This document shows positions 25,709 through 34,885 of a stretch of DNA of 64,000 bases, piece after piece. The translations under genes and the position numbers were made by a program. The number at the start of each line of letters is the position of its first letter. The stretch's first letter is position 1. The notes under the pieces were generated by a model that was not told where the DNA came from, ran no database searches, and saw only the letters and a list, made by a program, of their open reading frames with translations. The stretch covers positions 1-64,000 of the forward strand of contig JAEEQH010000012.1 in the NCBI GenBank assembly GCA_016285245.1, in the 5' to 3' direction. The DNA comes from Prevotella sp. (lineage in GTDB: Bacteria; Bacteroidota; Bacteroidia; Bacteroidales; Bacteroidaceae).

Positions 25709-26446
25709 ATGGGAAGAGCATTTGAATATCGTAAAGCTACGAAGCTGAAGAGATGGGGTCACATGGCCAAGACATTCACCAAGATCGGTAAGCAGATTGC
25801 CATTGCCGTGAAGGCTGGCGGTCCCGAGCCCGAGAACAACCCTGCACTCCGTGCCTGTATTGCCAACGCTAAGCGCGAGAACATGCCGAAGGATAATATT
25901 GAGCGCGCCATCAAGAACGCTATGGGCAAGGACCAGAGCGACTACAAGGAGGTGACCTACGAGGGATACGGCCCTCACGGCGTTGCCATCTTCGTTGAGA
26001 CGCTGACCGACAACACCACACGTACCGTTGGTGACGTTCGCTCGGTGTTCAACAAGTTCAATGGTAACCTTGGTACACAGGGTTCACTCTCGTTCCTCTT
26101 TGACCACAAAAGCGTCTTCACTTTCAAGAAGAAGGACGATCTGGATATGGACGAGATGATTCTCGACCTGATTGACTACGGCGTGGACGACGAGTTCGAC
26201 GAGGACGAAGAAGAGGGTAGCATCACTATCTACGGCGACCCCTCGAGCTTCAGCGCTATCCAGAAGCATCTGGAGGAGAATGGCTTCGAGGTGACCGGTG
26301 CTGAGTTCACTCGCATCCCCAACGATCTGAAGGACGTCACAGCCGAGCAGCGCGAGACCATCGACAAGATGGTTGAGAAGCTCGAGGACTTCGACGATGT
26401 ACAGACCGTCTACACGAACATGAAGCCCGAGGCTGTCGAGGAATAA
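25709..26446 (+). CDS. yebC: YebC/PmpR-family protein
   Basis: 245 residues, the usual length. The start MGRAFEYRKATKLKRWGHMAKTFTKIGKQI matches the family opening (MGRAFEYRKATKLKRWGHMA, then KTFTKIGKQI). The acidic middle DEFDEDEEEGS and the conserved ENMPKDNIERAIK follow. Originally called a transcription regulator; recent work on family members links them to relief of ribosome stalling. No own promoter box is seen; pheT ends 36 nt upstream. Confidence 0.94.
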   Translation: MGRAFEYRKATKLKRWGHMAKTFTKIGKQIAIAVKAGGPEPENNPALRACIANAKRENMPKDNIERAIKNAMGKDQSDYKEVTYEGYGPHGVAIFVETLTDNTTRTVGDVRSVFNKFNGNLGTQGSLSFLFDHKSVFTFKKKDDLDMDEMILDLIDYGVDDEFDEDEEEGSITIYGDPSSFSAIQKHLEENGFEVTGAEFTRIPNDLKDVTAEQRETIDKMVEKLEDFDDVQTVYTNMKPEAVEE

Positions 26447-26462
26447 AGCCTGTTCTTGATAG

Positions 26463-26548
26463 AAAACCACGACTTTTACGAATTAATCGAATCGGTTGGA
26501 GGATAATACACCTCAAGGATTCGCGTCATTCGTGAAATTCGTGGTTTT
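26463..26548. repeat. Inverted repeat between convergent genes
   Basis: AAAACCACGACTTTTACGAA (26463 on) is answered by ATTCGTGAAATTCGTGGTTTT (26528-26548), about 18 of 21 positions paired, with 43 nt between. T-runs flank both outer sides, so it could stop transcription from yebC and from the lipoprotein gene; it may also be a dispersed REP-like element. Confidence 0.65.
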
Positions 26549-26576
26549 ATGTTTGGTAGTATTCGCGATTTTTTTG

Positions 26577-26969
26577 TTATTGGTAGTCTTTCGCCGTCAG
26601 TGTCACCTCATAGAGCACCTGCTCGGGATGTCGCTGTGAGTGGTAGATGAAGCGGAAGTTGTACTCTGCCTCCTTGTACATACGCATCATCGTCGTGTTG
26701 CGCACCTCCTTGACAAGGGCGTCGTGCACTTCTTTGTCAGACAGTAAGCCGATGCTTCCTGCAGCACCGGTCAGTGTGTAGTGATATTGCAGGGTGTGCG
26801 TTGAGGCCTCGAACGTCATGCTGTCTAGAATGGTTGACTTGTCGATCTGTGCAGGACAGTTCTTCTTCGTGTACTGCTGGCACTCGCGTGCGGCTTTCTC
26901 CTCTAATGTCTCCTGGCAACCGCACAATAGCAGGGCGACCAAGATGCCGCAAATGTGTTTCTTTTTCAT
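26577..26969 (-). CDS. Small lipoprotein, function unknown
   Basis: 130 residues from the second ATG (MKKKHICGILVALLLCGC); the first ATG at 26981 adds only MTTL. The lipobox Cys follows LLLCG. After the signal there is a short soluble domain with two Cys (AARECQQYTKKNCPAQ) and a beta-rich pattern (YEVTLTAKDYQ at the end). I do not recognise the family. It has its own promoter box, back-to-back with that of the sigma gene. Confidence 0.75.
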   Translation of the reverse strand: MKKKHICGILVALLLCGCQETLEEKAARECQQYTKKNCPAQIDKSTILDSMTFEASTHTLQYHYTLTGAAGSIGLLSDKEVHDALVKEVRNTTMMRMYKEAEYNFRFIYHSQRHPEQVLYEVTLTAKDYQ

Positions 26970-26999
26970 AAGCGTCGTCATTTTTTAGCAATCATGGCG

Positions 27000-27007
27000 C
27001 AAAAGTA
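27000..27007 (-). promoter_or_regulatory. -7 box of the small lipoprotein gene
   Basis: TACTTTTG on the minus strand, 30 nt before the chosen ATG. Confidence 0.5.
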
Positions 27008-27020
27008 CGAAAAAAAGTTG

Positions 27021-27028
27021 TATCTTTG
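27021..27028 (+). promoter_or_regulatory. -7 box of the sigma factor gene
   Basis: TATCTTTG, 23 nt before the ATG, with 13 bp to the opposing box. Confidence 0.55.
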
Positions 27029-27051
27029 CACACGGAGAACCATTTTTTTGT

Positions 27052-27741
27052 ATGGAAGACAAGTCATTGAATCTCTATCTGGACGAGATCGGTCGTGAAC
27101 AGTTGCTGACGGCTGCCGAGGAACGGCAGCTCTCGGAGAGTATCAAGGCAGGCGACAGCCGCGCCCTCAGTAAACTGGTGGAGGCCAATCTTCGCTTTGT
27201 GGTGAAGGTGGCTACTCAGTACCGTGGCCGTGGGTTGCAACTCGACGATCTCATTAGTGAGGGAAACATCGGTTTGATGAAGGCGGCGGCGAAGTTTGAT
27301 GCCTCTCATGGCACACGCTTCGTGAACTATGCCGTCGTGCAGGTGCGTCAGGAGATTGAGCGGGCGCTTGAACAGCAGAACGGCCATCCGATAGAACAGC
27401 CGTCAGGACGGCCGATGTCCGTTGACGCGCCGATGAAAGGCCGTTCTAATATGAGTCTGCTCTCCGTGCTTGTCAATCCAGACTCGCCCATGGCCGACAG
27501 TCGCATCTTTTCCGAGGCTGTAGAGAACGCCATTGAGTTTGCCCTGCTGTCGCTGACAGAGCGCGAGCGGCGTGTTGTCGGCGCTTTTTTCGGCCTCGAC
27601 CGTGATCATGAGACGTTGGCCGAGATTGCCGAGGATATGCAGCTCAAGCGTGAGCGTGTCCGCCAAATCCGTAATCGTGCTATACGAAGACTGCGCAAGT
27701 CGTACAAGTATAAACTTGCCGAATTGCGCAGTCGTCAATAA
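27052..27741 (+). CDS. RpoD-like sigma-70 factor lacking region 3
   Basis: 229 residues against roughly 286 for the main Bacteroidota RpoD. Region 1.2 (LNLYLDEIGREQLLTAAEE) and region 2 (LRFVVKVATQYRGRGLQLDD) match RpoD, as does region 4 (LTERERRVVGAFFGL, then LKRERVRQIRNRAIRRLR). Two parts differ. Where RpoD has YAVWWIRQSI this has YAVVQVRQEI, so the tryptophan pair that melts the -10 DNA is Val96-Gln97. The text then passes from ALEQQNGHPIEQPSGR straight to PMSVDAPMKG, so the sigma-3 helices are gone. It could be a specialised, weak or regulatory sigma factor. Confidence 0.85.
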   Translation: MEDKSLNLYLDEIGREQLLTAAEERQLSESIKAGDSRALSKLVEANLRFVVKVATQYRGRGLQLDDLISEGNIGLMKAAAKFDASHGTRFVNYAVVQVRQEIERALEQQNGHPIEQPSGRPMSVDAPMKGRSNMSLLSVLVNPDSPMADSRIFSEAVENAIEFALLSLTERERRVVGAFFGLDRDHETLAEIAEDMQLKRERVRQIRNRAIRRLRKSYKYKLAELRSRQ

Positions 27742-27775
27742 CGCTTCTTTCTTATATATAAATAAGGTGTAAGTC

Positions 27776-29257
27776 TTAGTAGCTGCGTGCAATGATGACG
27801 CGGCACTTCGAAGGCTTGCCAGATACCATGTCCGTGCCAGGCGTCTGCTCGTAGGCGAAGGGTACGCAGCGGATGGTGGCCTGTGTCTCTTCCTTGATCT
27901 GAGCCTCGGTCTCGGCTGTGCCGTCCCAATGGCAGAGGAAGAAGCCGCCGTCCTTGATGCGCTCCTTGAACTCCTCGTAGTTGTCGCACTCGTAAACGTG
28001 TTCGTCGCGATACTTGCGGGCCTTCTCGAAGATGTTCTTCTGTATGTCGTCCAACAGTTTCTCTATGTACTGGGCGATACCGGCAATGCTACGTGTCTCC
28101 TTCTCCAGCGTGTCGCGGCGCATCACCTCGATCGTGCCGTTCTCCAGGTCGCGTGCTCCGAGTACAAGACGTACGGGAACACCCTTCAGCTCGTAGTCGG
28201 CGAACTTGAATCCGGGACGCTTGTTATCGGCATCGTCGAATTTCACAGTAATACCCTTTGAGCGCAGCTCTTCGATGATGGGCTGCACCTCCTTGTTCAC
28301 CAATTCCATCTGTTCGGGCTTGGTGGCAATAGGGATAATAACCACCTGGATGGGAGCCAGACGCGGAGGCAGCACGAGGCCGTTGTCGTCGGAGTGGGTC
28401 ATGATAAGTGCGCCGATGAGTCGGGTAGAGACGCCCCAGCTTGTAGCCCATACATACTCGGGCTTGTTCTCCTTATTAAGATAGGTGACCTCGAACGCCT
28501 TGGCGAAGTTCTGGCCGAGGAAGTGTGAGGTACCGCTCTGCAGCGCCTTGCCGTCCTGCATCATCGCCTCGATGGTGTAGGTGTCGAGGGCGCCGGCAAA
28601 ACGCTCGGTTTCGCTTTTCACACCCTGGAGCACGGGAACGGCCATCCACTCCTCGGCAAACTTGGCGTAGACCTTCAGCATCTTCTGGGCTTCCTCTTCT
28701 GCCTCCTCACGGGTGGCATGGGCGGTGTGACCCTCCTGCCACAGGAACTCCGAGGTACGCAGGAACGGACGCGTACGCATTTCCCAGCGCATGACGTTAC
28801 ACCACTGGTTGCACATCAGTGGCAGATCGCGCCAAGAGTGGATCCAGTTCTTGTAGGTGTTCCAGATAATCGTTTCTGACGTGGGGCGGACGATGAGTTC
28901 CTCCTCAAGTTTTGCAGCTGGGTCGACAACCACGCCGCTCTTGTCCTCAGTAGCCTTCAGACGGTAGTGGGTCACCACGGCGCACTCCTTGGCAAAGCCC
29001 TCAACGTGCTCTGCCTCGCGCGACAGGAACGATTTCGGTATCAGCAAGGGGAAGTAGGCATTCTGAGCGCCTGTCTCCTTGAACATCTTGTCCAACTGCT
29101 GCTGCATTTTCTCCCAAATAGCATAGCCATAGGGTTTAATGACCATGCATCCACGTACTGCCGACTGCTCAGCGAGGTCGGCCTTCACCACAAGGTCGTT
29201 GAACCACTGCGAGTAATTCTCGGCTCTTTTTGTTAAATCTTTTAATTCTTTTGCCAT
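27776..29257 (-). CDS. proS: Proline--tRNA ligase, archaeal/eukaryotic type
   Basis: Charges tRNA-Pro. 493 residues: a class II core (motif 2 [20 protein letters not shown], motif 3 near [19 protein letters not shown], where the gene has [14 protein letters not shown]), an anticodon-binding domain and the C-terminal zinc-binding-like domain ending in Tyr (VIIARSY). The bacterial editing insert is absent, as expected for this type. The single-gene unit is convergent with the sigma gene, 34 nt apart. Confidence 0.96.
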   Translation of the reverse strand: MAKELKDLTKRAENYSQWFNDLVVKADLAEQSAVRGCMVIKPYGYAIWEKMQQQLDKMFKETGAQNAYFPLLIPKSFLSREAEHVEGFAKECAVVTHYRLKATEDKSGVVVDPAAKLEEELIVRPTSETIIWNTYKNWIHSWRDLPLMCNQWCNVMRWEMRTRPFLRTSEFLWQEGHTAHATREEAEEEAQKMLKVYAKFAEEWMAVPVLQGVKSETERFAGALDTYTIEAMMQDGKALQSGTSHFLGQNFAKAFEVTYLNKENKPEYVWATSWGVSTRLIGALIMTHSDDNGLVLPPRLAPIQVVIIPIATKPEQMELVNKEVQPIIEELRSKGITVKFDDADNKRPGFKFADYELKGVPVRLVLGARDLENGTIEVMRRDTLEKETRSIAGIAQYIEKLLDDIQKNIFEKARKYRDEHVYECDNYEEFKERIKDGGFFLCHWDGTAETEAQIKEETQATIRCVPFAYEQTPGTDMVSGKPSKCRVIIARSY

Positions 29258-29286
29258 AAAAAATGTCGATTAATCAATTTTGGGTG

Positions 29287-29317
29287 CAAAAATACTAAAA
29301 AAAAATGGTAAAAGCAA
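29287..29317 (-). promoter_or_regulatory. Promoter of proS
   Basis: Minus strand TATTTTTG (29287-29294) with TTG (29315-29317) 20 nt upstream; 29 nt before the ATG. Confidence 0.55.
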
Positions 29318-29338
29318 TCAATTTACAAAGAAATAGAT

Positions 29339-29346
29339 TATCTTTG
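29339..29346 (+). promoter_or_regulatory. -7 box of the OmpA-family lipoprotein gene
   Basis: TATCTTTG, 39 nt before the ATG. Confidence 0.55.
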
Positions 29347-29385
29347 CACTCAGAATCATCGTTTAACTATTAAAATTGTACGATT

Positions 29386-30054
29386 ATGAAGAGTTTCAAA
29401 GTATTGGCCGTCGCTTTGTGCGCCGGTATCGTAGTTTCAGGTTGTAACAATCTGGCTAAGGGAACAGCTATCGGTGCTGCCGGTGGTGCTGCTCTGGGTG
29501 CTATCATTGGTAAGATTGCCGGTAACACGGCTGTCGGTGCTGCCGTAGGTACGGCTGTTGGTGCCGGCACGGGTGCCCTTATCGGCAAGCACATGGACAA
29601 GGTGAAGGCTCAGGCTGCTGCTGTGGAGAATGCACAGGTTCAGGAGATTGAGGACGCTAACGGCTTCAAGGGCGTGAAGGTGACCTTCGACTCCGGTATC
29701 CTCTTCGCTACCAATTCTTCGACGCTGAGCGCTTCGGCTACCAACTGCATCAATCAGATTGCTGCTGTGCTGAATCAGAACAAGGATGTTGACGTGGCTA
29801 TCTTCGGACACACGGACAGCACGGGTTCTGACGCAATCAACGATCCTCTGTCGCTGAAGCGTGCACAGTCTGTTGAGAAGAGCCTGAAGGCAAAGGGTGT
29901 TTCTAACATCAAGCGTGTTGAGGGCCAGGGTTCTCACAATCCCGTTGCTGACAACTCTACCGCCGAGGGTAAGAAGCAGAACCGTCGTGTGGAGGTTTAT
30001 ATGTACGCCAGCAAGGAAATGGTTGAGGCTGCCGAGGCTGGTACGCTGAACTAA
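29386..30054 (+). CDS. OmpA-family lipoprotein with glycine zipper
   Basis: 222 residues. Lipoprotein signal MKSFKVLAVALCAGIVVSGC (Cys20), a glycine-zipper stretch (GAAGGAALGAIIGKIAGNTA, about 30-70) and a C-terminal OmpA peptidoglycan-binding domain (IFGHTDSTGSDAIND, then NRRVEVYMYAS). The order matches the YiaD/Pal-like group that ties the outer membrane to the cell wall. mtgA follows after 45 nt, a peptidoglycan-related neighbour. Confidence 0.92.
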   Translation: MKSFKVLAVALCAGIVVSGCNNLAKGTAIGAAGGAALGAIIGKIAGNTAVGAAVGTAVGAGTGALIGKHMDKVKAQAAAVENAQVQEIEDANGFKGVKVTFDSGILFATNSSTLSASATNCINQIAAVLNQNKDVDVAIFGHTDSTGSDAINDPLSLKRAQSVEKSLKAKGVSNIKRVEGQGSHNPVADNSTAEGKKQNRRVEVYMYASKEMVEAAEAGTLN

Positions 30055-30071
30055 TAGCAATGGCAGATTAT

Positions 30072-30106
30072 AAGAATTGAAGAATCGAAGTTTTAAGAAT
30101 TGAAGT
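30072..30106. repeat. GAATTGAAG spacer repeat containing the mtgA start
   Basis: AAGAATTGAAGAATCGAAG is followed by TTTTAAGAATTGAAGTTTTT. The TTG start codon of mtgA lies in the last copy. Confidence 0.55.
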
Positions 30107-30798
30107 TTTTCAAGAAGATAGTGAAATGGATCGTGGTGGCGTTTTTCGCCTCCACGATTCTTTCTGTTATATTACTCCGCTTTGTTCCCGTCGTGTTCAC
30201 CCCGACGATGCTGATACGCTGTGTGCAACAGTTGAAGGAGGGCAAGGAACTGAAGCTTCGTCATCACTGGGTACCCTTAGAGTCGATATCGCCTGACCTG
30301 CCATTGGCTGTGATGGCTGGCGAGGATGCCCACTTTCTGGAGCACCACGGCTTTGATTTCAAAGCCATTGTTAACGCTGCTGAGCGAAATCGCCAACATC
30401 CTGAGAAACAGAAGCTGGGGGCATCGACCATTAGTCAGCAGACAGCTAAGAACGTATTCCTATGGCCGGGACGCTCCTGGCTCCGCAAAGGGTTCGAAGT
30501 TTATTTTACTGCACTCATCGAACTCTTCTGGACCAAGCAGCGTATCATGGAAGTGTACCTGAATTCCATCGAAATGGGTGATGGTATTTATGGCGCTGAC
30601 GCCGTGGCACAGGAGCATTTCAATGTGGCGGCCAGCCAACTGACCCGCAGCCAGTGTGCTCTTATAGCCGCCACGTTGCCTAATCCGCGCCGTTTCAGTT
30701 CCAAGCATCCCAGTGCCTATATGCTCAAACGGCAGTCAAGGTTACTGCATGAGATGCGCTTCGTCAAGAAGATGCCCCGTAAGGGTGAGGATAAATAA
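30100..30798 (+). CDS. mtgA: Monofunctional peptidoglycan glycosyltransferase
   Basis: Polymerises lipid II into glycan strands at the inner membrane. 232 residues: one N-terminal membrane helix (about 8-30), then the GT51 domain with the catalytic Glu in MAGEDAHFLEHHGFD and KLGASTISQQTAKN, then TKQRIMEVYLNSIEMGDGIYG. No transpeptidase domain. The start is a TTG at 30100, within a spacer repeat; no in-frame ATG precedes the membrane helix. Confidence 0.94.
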   Translation: MKFFKKIVKWIVVAFFASTILSVILLRFVPVVFTPTMLIRCVQQLKEGKELKLRHHWVPLESISPDLPLAVMAGEDAHFLEHHGFDFKAIVNAAERNRQHPEKQKLGASTISQQTAKNVFLWPGRSWLRKGFEVYFTALIELFWTKQRIMEVYLNSIEMGDGIYGADAVAQEHFNVAASQLTRSQCALIAATLPNPRRFSSKHPSAYMLKRQSRLLHEMRFVKKMPRKGEDK

Positions 30799-30831
30799 AC
30801 TGTGAGATTGCAAGCCGTTTCTTTATATGGT

Positions 30832-31812
30832 TCAATCCCTGTAAATCCACGACAATAGCCTGTTCACCCATCCTATGGAAACGCGGAACCATCGGTAGGT
30901 GCTGACGGGCTTTCCACCAAAACTGAGGATAAACTCACGGAAAGGATTCCTGCGGAAGGGTAGGCCTACGTCAAGGAAGAATATGTGATCGTAGCCACGT
31001 TGATGGGCATCCTTGATGGCGTGCCAAATGGTGAGCATCGCCGGATGCATGAGTACGAACGACTTACGTCGGAAAGCGGCATACCAGAGATAGGCGTTCT
31101 TTCCGCTGTAAGCACACGCCGAACAGCCGATGACACGGTTTTTGTAAAGAGTGACAAAGAGACGGCCGTGACCGCCTTCGGCGATACCCTTAAAGAACTC
31201 CTCACGTGGTATGTAGCGTTTGGGCTTCAGCAGGTTATGCTTACTGAGCAGGCGCATGAACGCTCGGAATTCCTTTTCACCATCCACCTCTCTGGTGACG
31301 ACGCCACGCTCGTAGGCTTTGGCTATACGCTGCTGCATACGCTGGTCGATGCGCTCTTCAGGGGTATGACTGTGCAGCGAGTTGTGGATGCTCATCCAAT
31401 GGACGGGAAAGAACTGCTGCTGTCGGAACTCCTTGTAGGCAAACATCTTCTGGCTGAGGTTACTTACCTCTATATATAGTACGCGGCTGCCTAAGCGACG
31501 GCGCAGTGTCTCCAGCATCTGTTCGAAAACCTCTGCCCTGGTCGTGGTGATGTCTTCGGCATAGACACCCTCGCCTACCAAACGGCAATGCATGAAGAAA
31601 TAGGGTGGGAACCATGACGAGCGGTAACGTACGACAGCAAGCATATGAGCCACCACCCGTCCGTTGCCGTCTTCGGCCGTTACCATATAGGGCTTCTGCC
31701 GAGGAGTCTGCCTCGTCAACTGAAATAGTTGCCGGCTGTGAAAGAAGTTGTCGTCGCTGAGCGCCGGCAAGTCCTTCTCGTGGGTGATGACGGTGGTTTT
31801 CAGCTGGCTCAC
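30832..31812 (-). CDS. FemAB/GNAT-fold acyltransferase-like protein
   Basis: 326 residues, no signal peptide. The pattern of two GNAT-like halves, with LFVTLYKNRVIGCSACAYSG and YLWYAAFRRKSFVLMHPAML in the C-terminal half, fits the FemAB-like/Acetyltransf_6 group, which transfers amino acids or acyl groups to peptidoglycan precursors or glycans. The exact substrate is unknown. It ends the rfbA-wzc-HAD run (30 nt after the HAD gene), which suggests modification of a surface polysaccharide. Confidence 0.75.
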   Translation of the reverse strand: MSQLKTTVITHEKDLPALSDDNFFHSRQLFQLTRQTPRQKPYMVTAEDGNGRVVAHMLAVVRYRSSWFPPYFFMHCRLVGEGVYAEDITTTRAEVFEQMLETLRRRLGSRVLYIEVSNLSQKMFAYKEFRQQQFFPVHWMSIHNSLHSHTPEERIDQRMQQRIAKAYERGVVTREVDGEKEFRAFMRLLSKHNLLKPKRYIPREEFFKGIAEGGHGRLFVTLYKNRVIGCSACAYSGKNAYLWYAAFRRKSFVLMHPAMLTIWHAIKDAHQRGYDHIFFLDVGLPFRRNPFREFILSFGGKPVSTYRWFRVSIGWVNRLLSWIYRD

Positions 31813-31842
31813 ATTGCTCTCTTCGCTGTTATGTCAGTTCCC

Positions 31843-32295
31843 TTAGAAAGGCCACCAACTTTTCTTGTGGTGGCTCTTCCGCTGGTGCTCGTAGGAACTT
31901 TCGTAAGACGAACCCTCACCGGCTTCGCACAGCAAGTCATACCAGGTTTTGTTGTGGCTCACCATGCGGTAGATGGTGCCCCAGTCAGGCAGTCCGCCGA
32001 TGTTGCGATCGTCAATCCAGACGTCAACGGCCGATAGCTTACGGCTGTAGTAGGGATTACTCTTCGTCGTTTCCTCGGGGTATTCGCGGTTGACGGCATA
32101 GAACTCTACGCCACGCTTGCGACACCACTCGATGGCCTCGTCGAGGAGTTTCCCCTCTCGTACAGTCCATAGGATCAGCTTGTGACGGTCTTGTATGAGC
32201 ATCTTCAGGGTGTCCGTGGCAAAGGGTATCTCTTCGCCAATCTGTGGATAACGATGCTCAACGATGGTGCCGTCGAAGTCTACTGCTATTGTCAT
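31843..32295 (-). CDS. Small HAD-superfamily hydrolase (BT0820-like)
   Basis: 150 residues. The HAD nucleophile motif is at the very start (IAVDFDGTIV, Asp6 and Asp8); motif II is LILWTVREGK and the C-terminal acidic motif is VWIDDRN. It has no cap domain, so the substrate may be large or a small phosphate ester. The tail SYESSYEHQRKSHHKKSWWP is basic. The gene is 9 nt after the tyrosine kinase gene. Confidence 0.82.
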   Translation of the reverse strand: MTIAVDFDGTIVEHRYPQIGEEIPFATDTLKMLIQDRHKLILWTVREGKLLDEAIEWCRKRGVEFYAVNREYPEETTKSNPYYSRKLSAVDVWIDDRNIGGLPDWGTIYRMVSHNKTWYDLLCEAGEGSSYESSYEHQRKSHHKKSWWPF

Positions 32296-32304
32296 GTCGG
32301 TACC

Positions 32305-34848
32305 TTATTTCTTAATTGTATCATCGTTCTTGTCACCATAGTGGCTGTTGGCATAATTGCCGTAGCTGCCATAGCCGTAGTAGCGTCCGTAACCGTAGTA
32401 ACCACCGTAGCCATTATAGCGTCCGTAGCGTCCGTACTTGCCGTAGCCATAGTAGTAGCTGTGCTTTTTCTTCGACATATCGACGCCGTTGAGGATGATA
32501 CACATATTAGGCAGTTTCTTCTCGGTGTTCAGGCTGTTGACCATGGCGAAGCTGGCCTTCGGCGTGTAGTCGGCGCGGCAGACGAAGCAGTTGACGTCGG
32601 CCAGCTTGCCAATCTGCAGCGTATCAGTAACGAGGCCTACAGGAGCAGTATCGAGGATGACGTAGTCGTAATTCTTACGCAGAATGTCGATAACAGCCTT
32701 CAGGTTCTCGCGGGCCAACAACTCCGTGGGGTTGGGGGGAACGGGACCAGCAAGCAGCAAGTCCAGGTTGTTGTTGATACCCGAGTTGTTGATGACGTCC
32801 CTGAGTGCTTCCTCTGTCACTTGCTCCTTAGCCAGCAGCGTGGTGATACCTTTCTGCTGGTCGGGACGGTTGAAGAGGCGGCCCAGAGCCGGCTTTCGGA
32901 TGTCCAAGCCGACAAGGATCACCCTCTTGCCCAATAGGGCGAACGACATGGCGAGGTTGGCCGCGTTGAACGTCTTACCCTCGCCGGCTGTCGACGAGGT
33001 GAACAGAATCACCTTCTGTTCTCCCTTCAGCATAAACTGAATATTCGTACGCATGGAGCGGAATATCTCGTCCGTCTGGTTGTTCTTGTTCTCGTGGACC
33101 ACGATGCCGGCCGACGTCTTCGCACTCTCGTTGGCCACGGCGACGTCAGCCACAATGGGCAGATTCGTCAGGCGCATGATGTCCTCACGACCCTCAATCT
33201 TGTAGCGCAGGAGGTTGAAGAGGTATATGAGCAATAGCGGCAGGCCAAGACCAAGGATAAGGGCCACAAGCAGGATGATGGTGCGCTTCGGGCTCACCTG
33301 GCCCTCGTAGGCCGGTGTGTCGATGAGCTTACCCTTGTCGGCTGTAGCGGCCAGCGAGATGGCGTTCTCCTCACGCTTTTCTAGCATCATCAGGTAGAGA
33401 CCTGACTTCACTTCCTGTTGACGGCCAATCTGTGTCAGCACGCGCTCTTGCTCAGGTGTGCTCGACACACGGCTGGTATAGATACGCAGCTGGCTCTCGA
33501 TTCCCTGGCGCTGGATATCTGCCGATCGGCGGGCTTGTAGCAGGGCTGTGCGGATACTCGACTGCAGCTCGTCAAGCTGGCTGGTGAGCGTCTGAACCTG
33601 AGGGGCGTTCTCGGAGGCCGTACGGAGCAGTTTGTTACGGTCCTGTACCTTCTGGTTATAATTAATAATAAGTTGTGTCGAAGCCTGGTCGGAGAGGCCA
33701 ACGTTCGAAGGAATGAGCTCGTAGCGGTTGTTGGGGTTGTTAACATATTCGCGCAGGTAGTCCAGCAACTGAATCTGTGTGTTTGCGTCCGACAGTCTCT
33801 GGCTGTACTGGTTGGACTGCTGCAGCGTCTCCGTGGCGTCCAGTCTGATCTGTGTCAGGTTGTGGCGCTTCTTGTAGCTCTCCAGGTCGCTCTCGGTCTT
33901 GCCCAGTTCGTGCTCAATCTTCTCCATACGGTCGTTGATGAACTCCTCGGTCTTCTTGGCTATCTCGTTCTTGTCGGCATTAGCCTGACGGTTGTAGCAG
34001 AGTGCCAACTGGTTCAGGAAGTCAATGGCACGGATGGGGTTGGAGTCTTTTATTCGCAGCAGGGCGATAGAAGTAAGCTTCGAAGTCGGCTCTACTGTCA
34101 GGGCGTTTAGATAGCGTGTGGCAACGAACATCGGTGCCTGGATGATGACAAACATGCTACGGTCTTTCAGATCCCATTCCTGTCCAGGGGTCTTCGTGAT
34201 GGTGATGACACCGGCCTTGGTCTTGAAATAGGCAGGCAGCGTGTCAAATGATGTCTCTAACGACTGGAGCAGTTGGCTGTTGCGGATAATCTGGCCACTC
34301 ATGTGATAGCGATTGTCTACCTTCTTGACGGCCATTCTGTACGAGGTGCTCTCCGTCAGGATGTTCTTGTCCATGCGTTCCAGACTGGCGGGGTCGAGGT
34401 CGAACGACAGGGGCTGTGTCTTGTACATGATGTTGTTCTTGACACGTCCTTCGGACAGGTAGTCAACATAGAGTTTCAAGTCCTTGACAGCCTCAGCGGC
34501 CAGAATCTTCGAGTGGAGAATCTCCACCTCGTTCTCGATACCTGCCGAGTTGGTGATGAAGCCCATGTCCTGCATATTCGCCAGGATTGAGTTTGCGCCG
34601 CTACGGTTGGGACGCTGCTCGTCCTTCACCAGGATCTTGGCTGATGCCTGGTACATGGGTGTCGTGTAGCGCAAATAAATGAACGCGCCGCACAGGCAGA
34701 TGAATGCTGAAAGGATGAACCATTGCCAGTTCAGAATGAAATACGACAAAATCGTTCGGAAATCAAACGAGGTTTCTTCTTCTTCTGGAACAAACGTCTC
34801 GTTTTTCTCTACCGCTTCTTTCTCTTTTTCGTTGATAATCTCTTGCAT
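32305..34848 (-). CDS. Polysaccharide-biosynthesis tyrosine autokinase (Wzc type)
   Basis: 847 residues. A Wzz chain-length domain with two membrane helices (about 37-57 and 510-530), a long periplasmic coiled-coil between them, and a C-terminal BY-kinase with Walker A SSTAGEGKT, Walker A' VILVGLDIRKP and Walker B YVILDTAP. It controls export of capsule or exopolysaccharide by cycles of Tyr phosphorylation. The C-terminal cluster is unusually long: after KKKHS come about 45 residues of Gly, Arg and Tyr with 17 tyrosines (YYYGYGKYGRYGRYNGYGGY and more). rfbA is 37 nt upstream; no outer-membrane Wza gene is in the window. Confidence 0.94.
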   Translation of the reverse strand: MQEIINEKEKEAVEKNETFVPEEEETSFDFRTILSYFILNWQWFILSAFICLCGAFIYLRYTTPMYQASAKILVKDEQRPNRSGANSILANMQDMGFITNSAGIENEVEILHSKILAAEAVKDLKLYVDYLSEGRVKNNIMYKTQPLSFDLDPASLERMDKNILTESTSYRMAVKKVDNRYHMSGQIIRNSQLLQSLETSFDTLPAYFKTKAGVITITKTPGQEWDLKDRSMFVIIQAPMFVATRYLNALTVEPTSKLTSIALLRIKDSNPIRAIDFLNQLALCYNRQANADKNEIAKKTEEFINDRMEKIEHELGKTESDLESYKKRHNLTQIRLDATETLQQSNQYSQRLSDANTQIQLLDYLREYVNNPNNRYELIPSNVGLSDQASTQLIINYNQKVQDRNKLLRTASENAPQVQTLTSQLDELQSSIRTALLQARRSADIQRQGIESQLRIYTSRVSSTPEQERVLTQIGRQQEVKSGLYLMMLEKREENAISLAATADKGKLIDTPAYEGQVSPKRTIILLVALILGLGLPLLLIYLFNLLRYKIEGREDIMRLTNLPIVADVAVANESAKTSAGIVVHENKNNQTDEIFRSMRTNIQFMLKGEQKVILFTSSTAGEGKTFNAANLAMSFALLGKRVILVGLDIRKPALGRLFNRPDQQKGITTLLAKEQVTEEALRDVINNSGINNNLDLLLAGPVPPNPTELLARENLKAVIDILRKNYDYVILDTAPVGLVTDTLQIGKLADVNCFVCRADYTPKASFAMVNSLNTEKKLPNMCIILNGVDMSKKKHSYYYGYGKYGRYGRYNGYGGYYGYGRYYGYGSYGNYANSHYGDKNDDTIKK

Positions 34849-34885
34849 GAGTTCTATTTTTTGTTCTTTTTCTGTTTGCTTGAAG

